Source: Polaribacter ponticola
GTDB taxonomy: Bacteria; Bacteroidota; Bacteroidia; Flavobacteriales; Flavobacteriaceae
Length of the DNA stretch: 64,000 nt
Direction of reading: 5' to 3'
NCBI RefSeq assembly: GCF_026191475.2
Contig: NZ_JAOSLC020000002.1
Location: 582,001 to 646,000, forward strand
This document shows positions 1 through 8,428 of the stretch, piece by piece. A program made the position numbers and the translations under genes. The notes beneath the pieces were generated by a model. It was not told the origin of the DNA. It did no database searches and was given only the letters and a program-made list of their open reading frames with translations. Within the stretch, counting starts at the first letter, position 1. Each line of letters begins with the position of its first letter.

Positions 1-24
1 GCCATCAATTTAGATGGCTTTTTT
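1..24 (+). terminator. Intrinsic terminator of a gene upstream of the window
   Basis: GCCATC (1-6) pairs with GATGGC (13-18) and is followed by six T. It would end a plus-strand transcript entering from the left. It also lies just beyond the stop of the minus-strand MFS gene at 26 and could serve that gene too, but the minus-strand T tract would fall outside the window. Confidence 0.7.
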
Positions 25-25
25 A

Positions 26-1234
26 TTACACAGTTTTTTCCTTTTTTAGAAGTATAAGTAACCAAAATAAAATAGCAACTCCAATTAATGCAAATATTGT
101 AATCATGTTCCAAGTGAATTCAAAACCATATTTATCTACCATTTGCATACCAGCGTTATGACTAAATATATGTGATAATGAAAAAGCTATTGCATACAAC
201 GCCATATATTCACCTTGATTTCCTTTTTGTGCTCTTTCTACAGCAAATGCATTCGAAAAAGGGAAAGCAATCATTTCTCCTATTGTCATAAACAACATTC
301 CTATTATTAAAATTCCTAACCAAGAAGATATATTTAAAACAACAAAACTAACAGCTACTAAAAACAACCCGATAGCAATTAACTTAATTTTTGAATTCTT
401 AGAATCTTCTAACCATTTTATCAATGGCATTTCGAATAAAAAAATAAAGAAGCCATTAAAGCCCATTAACAACCCAATATCTAATTCCGATAATAATCGA
501 ACGTCTTTGTAATACAATGGCATCGTAGAAAAATATTGTAAAAACACAAATCCGAATATAAACATGGCAACAAAAAACACCCAAAATGCTTTATCTGAAT
601 AAGCAGATACAGGGTTTTCTACTTTTACTTCATCTTGTATTTTTGCTTTCTTCGGATGCAATACTTGCAATAACAAAACAGCTGCTAAAACACAAGTAAC
701 GCCATCCATCCAGAATAAACCATTGTATCCAATACCTGTAATAATTAAACCACCAACTGCAGGACCTGCTGAAAAACCTAAGTTAATTGCAAGCCTTATT
801 AAAGTTACAGAACGAGTTTTATTTTCTGGTTTACTATACGCACTTAAAGCTACAAACATTGCTGGTCTAAACGCATCTGCTACCAACATTACTAAGAATA
901 TTCCTGCGCAAAATCCTTGAAAAGTGGTTATAAATTGCAGTAAAACAAATAAAACACCTGTTAAAACTAAACTTACTAGCATTACTTTATAATAGCCAAT
1001 TTTATCTGTTAACTTACCTCCTAACCATGTACCAACAACAGAACCTAAACCAAAGAAAGACATAATCCAACCAACATCTGATAATGTAAAATCTAAACTT
1101 TTAGTAAGATATAATGATAAAAACGGAATTACCATTGTACCTGCTCTATTAATAAGTGTAATTAACGATAACCACCAAACCTCTTTAGATAAACCTCTAA
1201 AAGTATTGATATAATTGTGAAATAAGTTTTTCAT
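26..1234 (-). CDS. MFS transporter, 12-TM drug/metabolite exporter type
   Basis: A 402-residue polytopic membrane protein with the length of a 12-helix Major Facilitator Superfamily permease. The loop between helices 2 and 3 carries the MFS motif A pattern (GGKLTDKIGYYKV, about residues 72-84), typical of proton-driven exporters of the DHA1 kind. A charged loop splits the protein into two halves near residues 195-215. The substrate cannot be told from sequence. The gene is transcribed alone, divergent from the paraoxonase-like gene at 1479, with a strong hairpin (1282-1321) between the two starts. The ATG at 1234 is the first plausible start and gives a normal N-terminus of about 20 residues before the first helix. 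The reading frame is intact. Confidence 0.85.
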   Translation of the reverse strand: MKNLFHNYINTFRGLSKEVWWLSLITLINRAGTMVIPFLSLYLTKSLDFTLSDVGWIMSFFGLGSVVGTWLGGKLTDKIGYYKVMLVSLVLTGVLFVLLQFITTFQGFCAGIFLVMLVADAFRPAMFVALSAYSKPENKTRSVTLIRLAINLGFSAGPAVGGLIITGIGYNGLFWMDGVTCVLAAVLLLQVLHPKKAKIQDEVKVENPVSAYSDKAFWVFFVAMFIFGFVFLQYFSTMPLYYKDVRLLSELDIGLLMGFNGFFIFLFEMPLIKWLEDSKNSKIKLIAIGLFLVAVSFVVLNISSWLGILIIGMLFMTIGEMIAFPFSNAFAVERAQKGNQGEYMALYAIAFSLSHIFSHNAGMQMVDKYGFEFTWNMITIFALIGVAILFWLLILLKKEKTV

Positions 1235-1281
1235 TTTTACTAATTAATTTCTATTACAAATTATTATTTGCAATTATTATA

Positions 1282-1321
1282 AAATAAAAAAGTCCGACTT
1301 TGAAGTCGGACTTTTTTATTT
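1282..1321. terminator. Bidirectional terminator-like hairpin in a divergent gap
   Basis: Two 19-base arms (1282-1300 and 1303-1321) are exactly complementary around a 2-base loop. They have a GTCCGACTT core and A/T tracts on both sides, so the hairpin looks like an intrinsic terminator on either strand. It is oddly placed, upstream of both flanking genes (the MFS start at 1234 and the lactonase start at 1479) rather than at any gene end. Confidence 0.75.
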
Positions 1322-1478
1322 GTTTTATTTAATATTGATAATATCAAAACATATATATAGACCGATTGTTTCGTGAAATCCACGATTTTTGGGTTAAATA
1401 TGTAATGACAGTTTTCATTTTGTTTTTATTTGAAGGTATAAAACTACATAAAATATTTGAATGTTGTATTTTTATAGG

Positions 1479-2527
1479 ATGAATTTTAAAAAAAGAATCT
1501 TTTATGCAGTTGTTATTCTGTTAATCCTTTTTATTTCTAATATTTTTATATCTACAGGATATTTTAGAACAATTGAAAATAAATTTGATGGTAAGATTGT
1601 TAAAAAAATAAATATTGTTGGCGCAGAAGATATTATGATAAGCAAGAAAGATAGTTTTGCAATCGTTTCTTCTACCGCAAGAAACAAAAGACCAAATACA
1701 GAACAAGAAATTGGTGGTTTGTATTTAATCGATTTAAAAAATGACAATTTCAAATCAATACATTTAACCAAAAATTTAAAAAAATCATTTGCTCCTCACG
1801 GAATTTCTATGTTTCAAGAAAAAGGTAAAACTACAATTGCAGCAATCAATCATACTTTAGAAGGCGAATTTATAGAAATTTTTACGCTTAAAGATGAACA
1901 ACTAACACATCAAAGAACATTAAAAAACGAATTAATATTTAGTCCGAATGATATTGTTTTATTAGATGAAAAGCGTTTTTACTTTACAAACGACCATAAA
2001 TACAAAGAAGGAATAGGAAGACTTGCAGAAGATTATTTAGGAATTGCAGCTTCAAATGTAATCTATTTTGATGGGGAAAAGTATCTAGAAGTTACAGACG
2101 AAATTGCTTACGCAAACGGAATTAATATTGACTCAAAAAGGAATTTAGTTTTTGTAGCATCACCAAGAAAATTTTTGGTAAAAGTGTATAAAAAAATAAA
2201 AATGGAACCCTTACATTTATAGAAGACATCGATTGTAAAACAGGTGTAGATAATATAGAATTTGATAAGGATAATAATTTATGGATTGGTGCTCACCCTA
2301 ACTTAATGCATTTCGCTTCTTATGCAAAAGGTGATAAGAAAATAGCTCCGTCAGAAATTATAAAAATAAAATACACCAAAAAAGGAGATTATAAAATTGA
2401 TCAAGTTTATATGGAAGATGGCACAAATATGTCTGCTTCTACAGTTGCTGCTCCTTTTGGAAATCTAATTTTAACAGGAAATGTAATGGACAATCATTTT
2501 CTTATTTTAGAAAAAAATTCTAACTAA
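1479..2527 (+). CDS. Membrane-anchored paraoxonase/arylesterase-like lactonase (frameshifted here)
   Basis: Joining two frames gives about 350 residues: one N-terminal membrane segment (about residues 5-25), then a six-bladed beta-propeller of the PON/SMP-30 class. Every paraoxonase landmark is visible in order: GAEDI, PHGIS, an NH pair after AAI (the two catalytic histidines of PON1), SPNDI, ANGI, VDNI and AHPN, which match the calcium ligands Glu53, Asn168, Asn224, Asp269 and Asn270. A lactonase or arylesterase acting in the periplasm is the natural inference. One A is missing in the seven-A run at 2190-2196, which gives a premature stop at 2220; adding one A restores YKKNKNGTLTF and the rest. 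I chose ATG 1479 over 1461 because it places MNFKKR directly before the helix. It leads a group with two DUF lipoproteins. Confidence 0.8.
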
Positions 2528-2545
2528 TTATATACTTTAGCAGTT

Positions 2546-3078
2546 ATGAAAAAAATAAGTTTTGTTTTTGCTCTATTTCTTCTATTTACATCTTGTGGAA
2601 GCAGAAAATCATTCCAATCTTTTTTAACGATCATAAAAGTGATTTAGGGGTAACAGCTTTTCAAGTCCCTAATTTTATGAGAGCGTTATTAACAAATATT
2701 TCGCCAGAAATAAATGACTTATTTGGTAATGTTAGAGATTTTAAATTTATCACTTTTAAAGATATATCAATAGAAAAACAAACGCAGTTAATTTCTGAAA
2801 TGAATTTAGTTACAAATAATAATTTTACAGATGTTTTAAGAACAAATACTGTAGAAAAAAGAAAAATTGTTTCGGTAAAAGAAGATGGCAATGTAGTTAC
2901 ACAAGCAATTATTTTTAATTCTACTTTAGCAAAAACTTCTGTATTTTATTTAAAAGGGCGTTTTAATCCTGATAAAATAAAGGAATTATCAAAAACAGAT
3001 CAGTTCGAAAACTTGTCTTCTAAACTGATACAGAACTACCAATCTGCACCTTTAACTCCAGGATTTAACCCTAATTAA
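2546..3078 (+). CDS. DUF4252-like lipoprotein (frameshifted here)
   Basis: The start codon at 2546 opens a lipoprotein signal peptide (MKKISFVFALFLLFTSCGS; the Cys follows a lipobox-like FTS). One base is missing between about 2605 and 2626 (A4 at 2605 or T6 near 2620), after which the frame continues to 3078. The body, about 160 residues, ends in a hydrophobic strand-rich stretch (SVFYLKGRFNPDKIKEL) resembling the DUF4252 family of Bacteroidota, whose role is unknown. Nineteen bases separate it from the lactonase upstream and two from the next lipoprotein, so co-transcription is likely. I see no catalytic motif. The family assignment rests on the overall pattern and is moderate. Confidence 0.65.
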
Positions 3079-3080
3079 TC

Positions 3081-3694
3081 ATGAAAAAATTTATATTTCT
3101 TTTTTCTTAGCACTAATAATTTCTTGCAATTCGCAAGATAAACGTCCTGTAATTGGAGAAACCGAGTATCAGCAAGAACTTAATGCTAGTTATAAAGACG
3201 CTTCTAAATCGCCTTTAAAAAAGAAGGATTTAAAACAATTTAAAGGATTAGATTTCTTTCCTATAGATTCTACTTTTATAGTAAATGCAAAATTAACAAA
3301 AACAGAAAATGCACCTATTTTTGAGATGGCTACAACAACAGATAGAAAGCCATTATATAAAGAATACGGAATTTTAGAATTCAATATAAAAGGCACAAAT
3401 TGTACGTTAACAATTTACCAAAGTCAGGCTGAAGCAGAAGACGAAAAATATAAAAACTATTTATTTTTACCTTTTACAGACGATACTTCTGGTGAAGATT
3501 CTTATGGTGGCGGGCGATATATGGATGTTTTTACTACAGATGAAAAACCCAACGGAACGATTGAATTAAACTTTAACAATACTTACAATCCGTATTGTGC
3601 TTACAACGAAAAATATTCTTGCCCATTAACACCAAGAAAAAATCATTTAGATATCGAAATTAAAGCTGGTGTTAAGGTTTTTAAGAAGCATTAA
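3081..3694 (+). CDS. DUF1684 lipoprotein (frameshifted here)
   Basis: ATG at 3081 begins a lipoprotein signal (MKKFIFLFFLALIISCNSQ) once one T is restored in the six-T run at 3100-3105; as written the frame stops at 3110. The mature part carries the diagnostic DUF1684 blocks: DFFPID near residue 53, the GGGRYMDV block, and NPYCAYNEKYSCPLTP near the C-terminus, followed by an AGVK tail. DUF1684 proteins are common in Bacteroidota; their biochemical role is not established. The gene directly follows the DUF4252 gene, so lactonase, DUF4252 and DUF1684 look like one envelope operon. A palindromic repeat begins six bases after the stop. Confidence 0.8.
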
Positions 3695-3699
3695 TTTTA

Positions 3700-3916
3700 G
3701 AAGCTATTTCCTGCTTTACGTTCTATCTTTTTTCTCAAAAAAGGATGCCACTTCAATCAGGGCTAAGCTAATTTATAAATTATAGGCTTAAATATAAACA
3801 CAATAGTTTGCAAACATATCTAGCCCTGATTGAACGACTTGTTTGAGCTCTTTTTTGAGATGCTGATTTTTATCAGCACGAAGAAAAAGCGAGTAGTGAA
3901 AGCAGGAAATAGCTTC
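3700..3916. repeat. Inverted pair of a dispersed palindromic element (family A)
   Basis: GAAGCTATTTCCTGCTTT at 3700-3717 recurs as its exact complement at 3899-3916, and TCAATCAGGGCTA near 3753-3765 recurs inverted at 3831-3843. Each unit also holds an internal hairpin (CTTTTTT/AAAAAAG on the left; GTGCTGAT/ATCAGCAC on the right). A third unit of the same family lies at 8219-8287. The pair fills the convergent gap between the DUF1684 gene and the crotonase gene, where it could terminate both transcripts. Confidence 0.85.
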
Positions 3917-3924
3917 AAAAAAGA

Positions 3925-4626
3925 CTATGAATTCAACGAAATTTCAGCTTTTAAATCCAACTCAATCGCATTTTCTAAAGCTTCTAAATGTGGTTTTCTA
4001 ACTTTTAATTTTGTTGCAGCGTGTGCTTTCTTATTCAGTTTAGTAAACATTTCTGCAACTTTAATTGCAGTAGGCAACAAATGTGTTTCCGGAACAATCA
4101 CATCTAAAAAACCTGCTTTTAAAGCATCTTTAGAACTAAATATTTCTGCATTATTTACACTTCTATTTAAATAAACTTCAGATAGACGAGATTTTGCAAT
4201 TGCAATACCAGCATTGTGCATTGTCATACCAATCATTACCTCGTTTAAACCAATTTTAAAATCGCCTTCTACACCAATTCTATAATCTGATGATAGCAAC
4301 AAAAATGCTCCTTTTGCGATAGCATGACCGTTACAAGCAATAATAATTGGCTTCGAAAAAGACAACATTCTTAAAGACAGTTTTGAACCTTTAGTAACTA
4401 ATTCTTTAGCAGATTCAGCTGATTTTGTCATCACTTTTAAATCGAATCCACCAGAAAAAATACCTGTTGTTCCTGTTAAAATTACAGTTTTATCGTCTTG
4501 TTCCGCCTTATCTAAACCAGCATTTAAACCAGCGATAACATCATGAGAAATTGCATTTGCCTTTCCGTTATTAATAGTTATTATAGCATAATTTTCTTCT
4601 GATTGGTAATTTACAAATTCGTTCAT
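3925..4626 (-). CDS. Crotonase-family protein (enoyl-CoA hydratase/isomerase fold)
   Basis: A 233-residue protein with the crotonase signature: the first oxyanion-hole segment FSGGFDLK (about 58-65) and the second around ACNGHAIAKGAF (about 97-108), then a C-terminal helical part. The family binds acyl-CoA thioesters and stabilises an enolate. In enoyl-CoA hydratases two glutamates do the catalysis. Here the first lies in a segment reading KGAFLLLSS with no acid, while the second appears retained in LNEVMIGM. True hydratase activity is therefore doubtful and an isomerase, hydrolase or other crotonase reaction is more likely. The gene is monocistronic, 55 bases from the crcB stop. The frame is intact. 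Confidence 0.8.
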   Translation of the reverse strand: MNEFVNYQSEENYAIITINNGKANAISHDVIAGLNAGLDKAEQDDKTVILTGTTGIFSGGFDLKVMTKSAESAKELVTKGSKLSLRMLSFSKPIIIACNGHAIAKGAFLLLSSDYRIGVEGDFKIGLNEVMIGMTMHNAGIAIAKSRLSEVYLNRSVNNAEIFSSKDALKAGFLDVIVPETHLLPTAIKVAEMFTKLNKKAHAATKLKVRKPHLEALENAIELDLKAEISLNS

Positions 4627-4681
4627 TGTTTATATTTTATTTACATCAACTTATTAGAAGTAGATTTTTAAGGTTACTTTT

Positions 4682-5053
4682 TTATATAAATTTTACTAAA
4701 TAAATCCCTGCAAAAACCGCCAAAAATCCAACTACAAAACTTGCAATTGTATAAAAAGCGAAAGAAGTAAAGTCTCCAGATTTTAAAAAAACTTGATTTT
4801 CATATGCAAATGTAGAAAAGGTAGTAAATCCTCCACAAAAACCTGTTGCTAACAACAATGTATGGTTTTGATTAATTGCATCATTTTTAGCCACATAACC
4901 TAAAATTACACCTATTAAAAGACTTCCTAAAACATTAGCAACAAAAGTTCCTAATGGAAAATTCCCCTCTGAATTATTTAACCACTTACCAATTAAAAAG
5001 CGTAAAACACTACCAAAACCTCCTCCAATAAAAACAAATAGTAAGTTTTTCAT
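4682..5053 (-). CDS. crcB: Fluoride ion channel FluC/CrcB
   Basis: A 123-residue protein with four membrane helices, the standard length of a Fluc subunit, which dimerises in antiparallel fashion to export fluoride. The family motif GFCGGFTTFSTF (about residues 71-82) is complete, including the Phe and Thr/Ser residues lining the pore, and GGGFGSVLRF opens the protein. The start overlaps the stop of the DoxX gene by one base (TAATG), so translation is probably coupled. I see no fluoride riboswitch ahead of the operon. Confidence 0.95.
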   Translation of the reverse strand: MKNLLFVFIGGGFGSVLRFLIGKWLNNSEGNFPLGTFVANVLGSLLIGVILGYVAKNDAINQNHTLLLATGFCGGFTTFSTFAYENQVFLKSGDFTSFAFYTIASFVVGFLAVFAGIYLVKFI

Positions 5054-6015
5054 TATAGCTTTATATCTTCAGCATCTCTCCAATTTTTCTTTTGAGTAAC
5101 TGTTCCTTTATTTAAAATCATAATTCCAGGATTTGCTCTAATCATCGTTTTTAAAGTTGTTTCATCACAAAATAAAAACTCAAAAGGAAGTTTAAATTTT
5201 TTCTCGGTTAATTCAATAATATCAGAAAAAGAAGCTGAGACACCATATACTCTATAGCCTTTTTTTATAGCTCTATCTGCTAATTTTTTAACCTCTGTAA
5301 ACCCCTCAAAATCAGAGCCGTTTAAATTATATGCAATTACTAACATTACTTTTTTCATCTTAAAAATCTCTGGTGCTAAATCATTTTGAGAATTTTCTAA
5401 AACAAAATCGTGAACAGGAGGCATTTCTCCATCATCTTTATACTCCATCCCTTTAGGTATACTTTTACCAATAGCGTAAGCTCTAAAATCTACAATAGGT
5501 AAATGAACTAAAACATAATAGGTAACAAAAGCAGATAAAACTAAAGACCAGAAAGTAATTTTACCTGGCAACCAAGTTGTTGTAATTGGTTTTATAAGTT
5601 TAGTTTTATAACTTAGAAAAACAATTAAAACAGTAAGTATAACATCCTTATAAAAAGAGGTCCAAGGTGTTAGTTTTAAAAAATCTCCAAAACAACCACA
5701 ATCTGTAACTTTATTATAATATGCAGAATACCAAGTTAAAAATAGAAAAAGTAATATTGTAACCAATAAACTTCTAACTGTAAATTTTGCGCGCCAACCA
5801 ACCAATAATGCAACGCCTAAAACTATTTCTGCAATAATTAGAAATATTGCAAAGGGTAAAGCAAACGGAATTAAAAACTCCATATTTAAAACACCGTCAG
5901 AAAAATATTCTTCAAACTTGTATTTAGAGCCAATTGGGTCTACCAGTTTTACAAAACCAGAAAATATAAATAAGGCTCCTACTATTATTCTTACTAATTG
6001 GACTAGTATTTTCAT
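5053..6015 (-). CDS. DoxX/MauE-type membrane protein with C-terminal thioredoxin-like domain (BT_3928 family)
   Basis: 320 residues. The N-terminal 150 residues hold the DoxX/MauE helical bundle, with the conserved TDCGCFGDF motif in the loop after helix 3. One more helix follows at about 155-175. The C-terminal part (about 195-320) has the beta-alpha pattern of a thioredoxin fold but no CxxC. This architecture matches the BT_3928 family, widespread in Bacteroidota beside DUF1599 and folP, as here. A redox role at the inner membrane is likely but unproven. It is translationally coupled to crcB downstream. Confidence 0.8.
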   Translation of the reverse strand: MKILVQLVRIIVGALFIFSGFVKLVDPIGSKYKFEEYFSDGVLNMEFLIPFALPFAIFLIIAEIVLGVALLVGWRAKFTVRSLLVTILLFLFLTWYSAYYNKVTDCGCFGDFLKLTPWTSFYKDVILTVLIVFLSYKTKLIKPITTTWLPGKITFWSLVLSAFVTYYVLVHLPIVDFRAYAIGKSIPKGMEYKDDGEMPPVHDFVLENSQNDLAPEIFKMKKVMLVIAYNLNGSDFEGFTEVKKLADRAIKKGYRVYGVSASFSDIIELTEKKFKLPFEFLFCDETTLKTMIRANPGIMILNKGTVTQKKNWRDAEDIKL

Positions 6016-6063
6016 AAAATAAATTTTAAACTTCTCAATGCAAATTTTCTTTTAAATAAAAAA

Positions 6064-6090
6064 GATCGCTTAGTTCCTCGCAATTACGAT
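6064..6090. repeat. Degenerate half of palindromic repeat family B
   Basis: Read on the minus strand, this stretch matches the CGTCATTGCGAGGAACGAAGC arm found at 38668 in all but about three positions. The matching inverted arm is missing. It sits in the gap between DUF1599 and DoxX genes, both on the minus strand. Confidence 0.6.
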
Positions 6091-6149
6091 TTCTAACCTT
6101 GTACTCTACTACTTTACAACTTTAAGACTTTGCAACTCTAACACATTTT

Positions 6150-6683
6150 TTATCCTAAATGAATCATTGCAAAAACTGCATAATTAATCATGTCTTGGTA
6201 ATTAGCATCAATACCTTCAGAAACTAGTGTTTTCCCCTTGTTGTCCTCAATTTGTTTAACTCTTAATAATTTTTGTAAAATTAAATCTGTTAAGCTAGAA
6301 ACACGCATTTCTCTCCAAGCTTCACCATAGTCATGATTTTTATTTAACATTAACTCTTTAGTTATTTTACTATGCTTATCATATAAAAGTGCTGCTTGTT
6401 CAGTTGTTAAATCCGGATTATCTACAACACCAAGTTCTAACTGAATTAGCGCCATTATCGAATAATTAATAATTCCAATAAATTCAGATTTTTCTCCTTC
6501 ATCTACTTTTCTTACATCATTTTCTTGTAACTGACGAATTCTTTGCGCTTTTATAAAAATTTGATCAGTTAAAGAAGACAAACGTAAAATTCGCCAAGCA
6601 GAACCGTAATCAGACATTTTTTTGATGAATAAACTTCTGCAACCTTTAATTACAGCATCATATTGTTTGGATGTATCTTGCAT
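6150..6683 (-). CDS. DUF1599 protein with internal duplication
   Basis: 177 residues made of two similar halves. The first holds KKMSDYGSAWRILRLSSLTD (about 21-40) followed by QIFIKAQRIRQLQEND; the second holds NKNHDYGEAWREMRVSSLTD (about 115-134) followed by LILQKLLRVKQIEDN. Each half has a DYGxAWRxxRxSSLTD core. Pfam names DUF1599 'nucleotide modification associated domain 1', which hints at a nucleotide substrate but gives no activity. The gene heads the minus-strand group with the DoxX and crcB genes and diverges from the LOG/folP group, a common order in Flavobacteriaceae. The frame is intact. Confidence 0.85.
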   Translation of the reverse strand: MQDTSKQYDAVIKGCRSLFIKKMSDYGSAWRILRLSSLTDQIFIKAQRIRQLQENDVRKVDEGEKSEFIGIINYSIMALIQLELGVVDNPDLTTEQAALLYDKHSKITKELMLNKNHDYGEAWREMRVSSLTDLILQKLLRVKQIEDNKGKTLVSEGIDANYQDMINYAVFAMIHLG

Positions 6684-6777
6684 TTTTATGTAAAAAGTAT
6701 TTGCGTAAAAATAGTAAATCTTAAATCCAATTCATTTATTTTTACAATGAATTTATCAACCGTTAATTTACTTAAGA

Positions 6778-7357
6778 ATGAAAAGAATTGTAGTTTTTTG
6801 TGGATCTAGTTTAGGATATAATTCTATATACAAAGATGCCGCCATAGAACTTAGTAATTATTTTGTAAAAAAATATTGGATTGGTTTATGGTGGTGGAAA
6901 AATAGGAATGATGGGTGTTTTATCTGATACAGTTCTTGCTCAAAATGGCGAAGTTATTGGTGTAATTCCTAAATTACTGGAAAAAGAAGAGGTTGTGCAT
7001 TCTGGAGTTGAAGAAATGATTGTTTGTAAAAACATGAGCGAACGCAAGGTAATTATGAGTAAATTGGTTGATGGCTATATTACGCTTCCGGGAGGTTTTG
7101 GAACTTTAGATGAACTTTTTGAAGCTCTTACTTTAAATCAATTACATATAGAGCAAAAACCAATTGGTATCTTAAATGTAAATGGTTTTTTTAATGCTAT
7201 TTTAGTACAATTAGATAAAATGGTTGAAGAAGGCTATTTAAAACAAACCAATAGAGAAATGCTAATTGTTGGAAATTCTGTTAATGATTTAATGCAAAAA
7301 ATGAATGCTTACAAAGCTCCAAAAATAAGCCATGTAATTAATAAAGTAGTAAGATAA
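6778..7357 (+). CDS. LOG family protein (cytokinin riboside 5'-monophosphate phosphoribohydrolase-like; frameshifted here)
   Basis: ATG 6778 starts MKRIVVFCGSSLGYN, the usual nucleotide-binding opening of LOG proteins, which hydrolyse nucleoside monophosphates to base and ribose phosphate. The family motif YGGGKIGMMG and the PGGFGTLDELFE catalytic block follow. The first 30 residues and the rest are in different frames; one extra A (or two missing) in the seven-A run at 6867-6873 explains this, and correcting it gives VKNIGLVYGGG or VKKNIGLVYGGG. The rebuilt length of about 192 residues is normal. The stop is one base before the folP start, so the two are co-expressed. Confidence 0.85.
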
Positions 7358-7358
7358 A

Positions 7359-8180
7359 ATGACAATAAATTGTAAAGGCTCCTTAATAGATTTGTCATCT
7401 CCAAAAGTAATGGGAATTTTAAATATTACTCCAGATTCCTTTTTTGATGGTGGAAAGTATAAGAATGAAAATGCTATTCTTAATCAAGTTGAAAAAATGC
7501 TTTTAGAAGGAGCTACTTTTATAGATGTTGGAGCTTATTCTTCTAGACCTGGAGCAAAACATATTTCTGAAACAGAAGAATTACAAAGAATTATTCCTGT
7601 TATTGATTTACTAATAAAAAACTTTCCAGAAATTATTATTTCTGTAGATACTTTTAGAAGTAAAATTGCCTATGAAAGCGTTAAGTCTGGAGCAGCAATT
7701 ATCAATGATATTTCTGGTGGAAAAATGGATGATAAAATGTTTGAAACTGTTTCTAAATTACAGGTTCCGTATATTTTAATGCACATGTTAGGCACTCCAC
7801 AAAACATGCAATTAAATCCTGTTTATAAAAATGCAACAGAAGAAATTATCTCCTTTTTTGCAGCACAAATTTTTAAATTACATCAACTAAAATTAAACGA
7901 TGTTATTATAGATGTTGGTTTTGGTTTTGGAAAAACTATCAATCATAATTTTGAAATTTTAAAAAACTTATCGCTTTTTAAAAACCTAGATACTCCTATT
8001 CTAGCAGGAATTTCCAGAAAATCGATGCTATACAAAACCTTAGATATTTCTGCACAAGAAGCCTTAAACGCAACCACTTCTGCTAATACAATCGCCCTTT
8101 TAAATGGTGCAAATATACTTAGAGTTCACGATGTAAAAGAAGCAGTAGAAACCGTGAAAATTGTGAAGCAAGTTCTCTAA
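7359..8180 (+). CDS. folP: Dihydropteroate synthase
   Basis: 273 residues with all folate-pathway landmarks: MGILNITPDSFFDGG (pterin/pyrophosphate loop, residues 20-34), DVGAYSSRPGA in loop 2, SVDTFR, INDISGG, LMHMLGTPQNMQ, DVGFGFGKT, and the C-terminal GISRKSML. The enzyme joins p-aminobenzoate to dihydropterin diphosphate in the cytoplasm and is the sulfonamide target. It follows the LOG gene by one base and precedes exbD and cdaA; folP next to cdaA is a common Bacteroidota arrangement. A family A repeat follows the stop by about 40 bases and may end the transcript. The frame is intact. Confidence 0.97.
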   Translation: MTINCKGSLIDLSSPKVMGILNITPDSFFDGGKYKNENAILNQVEKMLLEGATFIDVGAYSSRPGAKHISETEELQRIIPVIDLLIKNFPEIIISVDTFRSKIAYESVKSGAAIINDISGGKMDDKMFETVSKLQVPYILMHMLGTPQNMQLNPVYKNATEEIISFFAAQIFKLHQLKLNDVIIDVGFGFGKTINHNFEILKNLSLFKNLDTPILAGISRKSMLYKTLDISAQEALNATTSANTIALLNGANILRVHDVKEAVETVKIVKQVL

Positions 8181-8218
8181 ACAATTACTAAAGTTAAGAT
8201 TTAACTCCCTTTTTTTAA

Positions 8219-8330
8219 GAAGCTATTTCCTGCTTTTCGCTATATCTTTTTGTAAAAACAAAAAGGATGTCGCTTCAATCAGGGCTAAACCTATTTGCAA
8301 ATTAGTTGCATAAAATAGAAGCCCTTTTTT
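8219..8330 (+). repeat. Third copy of dispersed element (family A) with terminator-like tail
   Basis: Bases 8219-8287 repeat the left arm of the 3700 element: GAAGCTATTTCCTGCTTT, an inner CTTTTTG...CAAAAAG hairpin, then CGCTTCAATCAGGGCTAA. AGGGCT at 8281-8286 can pair with AGCCCT near 8319-8324, which runs into a T tract, forming a plausible terminator for folP. Confidence 0.8.
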
Positions 8331-8428
8331 ATTAAAAATTTACAGTAATATCTTCACCAAATACAATTTCTTATCAAACAGTAAAATCACTTTACTATTT
8401 ATAATAACAATATATTATTAAAATTTTG

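Noticed and set aside
723..920. 65-codon plus-strand reading frame inside the MFS gene
   Set aside because: It is the reverse complement of a conserved transporter sequence, with no start context and no family likeness.
3700..3916. CRISPR array or insertion sequence at the repeat pair
   Set aside because: Only two inverted units with no regular spacers, no transposase gene and no target duplication visible.
3830..4174. 114-codon plus-strand frame over the repeat and the end of the crotonase gene
   Set aside because: It starts inside the palindromic element and runs antisense to a well-supported gene.
4626..6150. Fluoride riboswitch upstream of the crcB operon
   Set aside because: I could not find the conserved fluoride aptamer core in the intergenic sequence ahead of the DoxX or DUF1599 genes.
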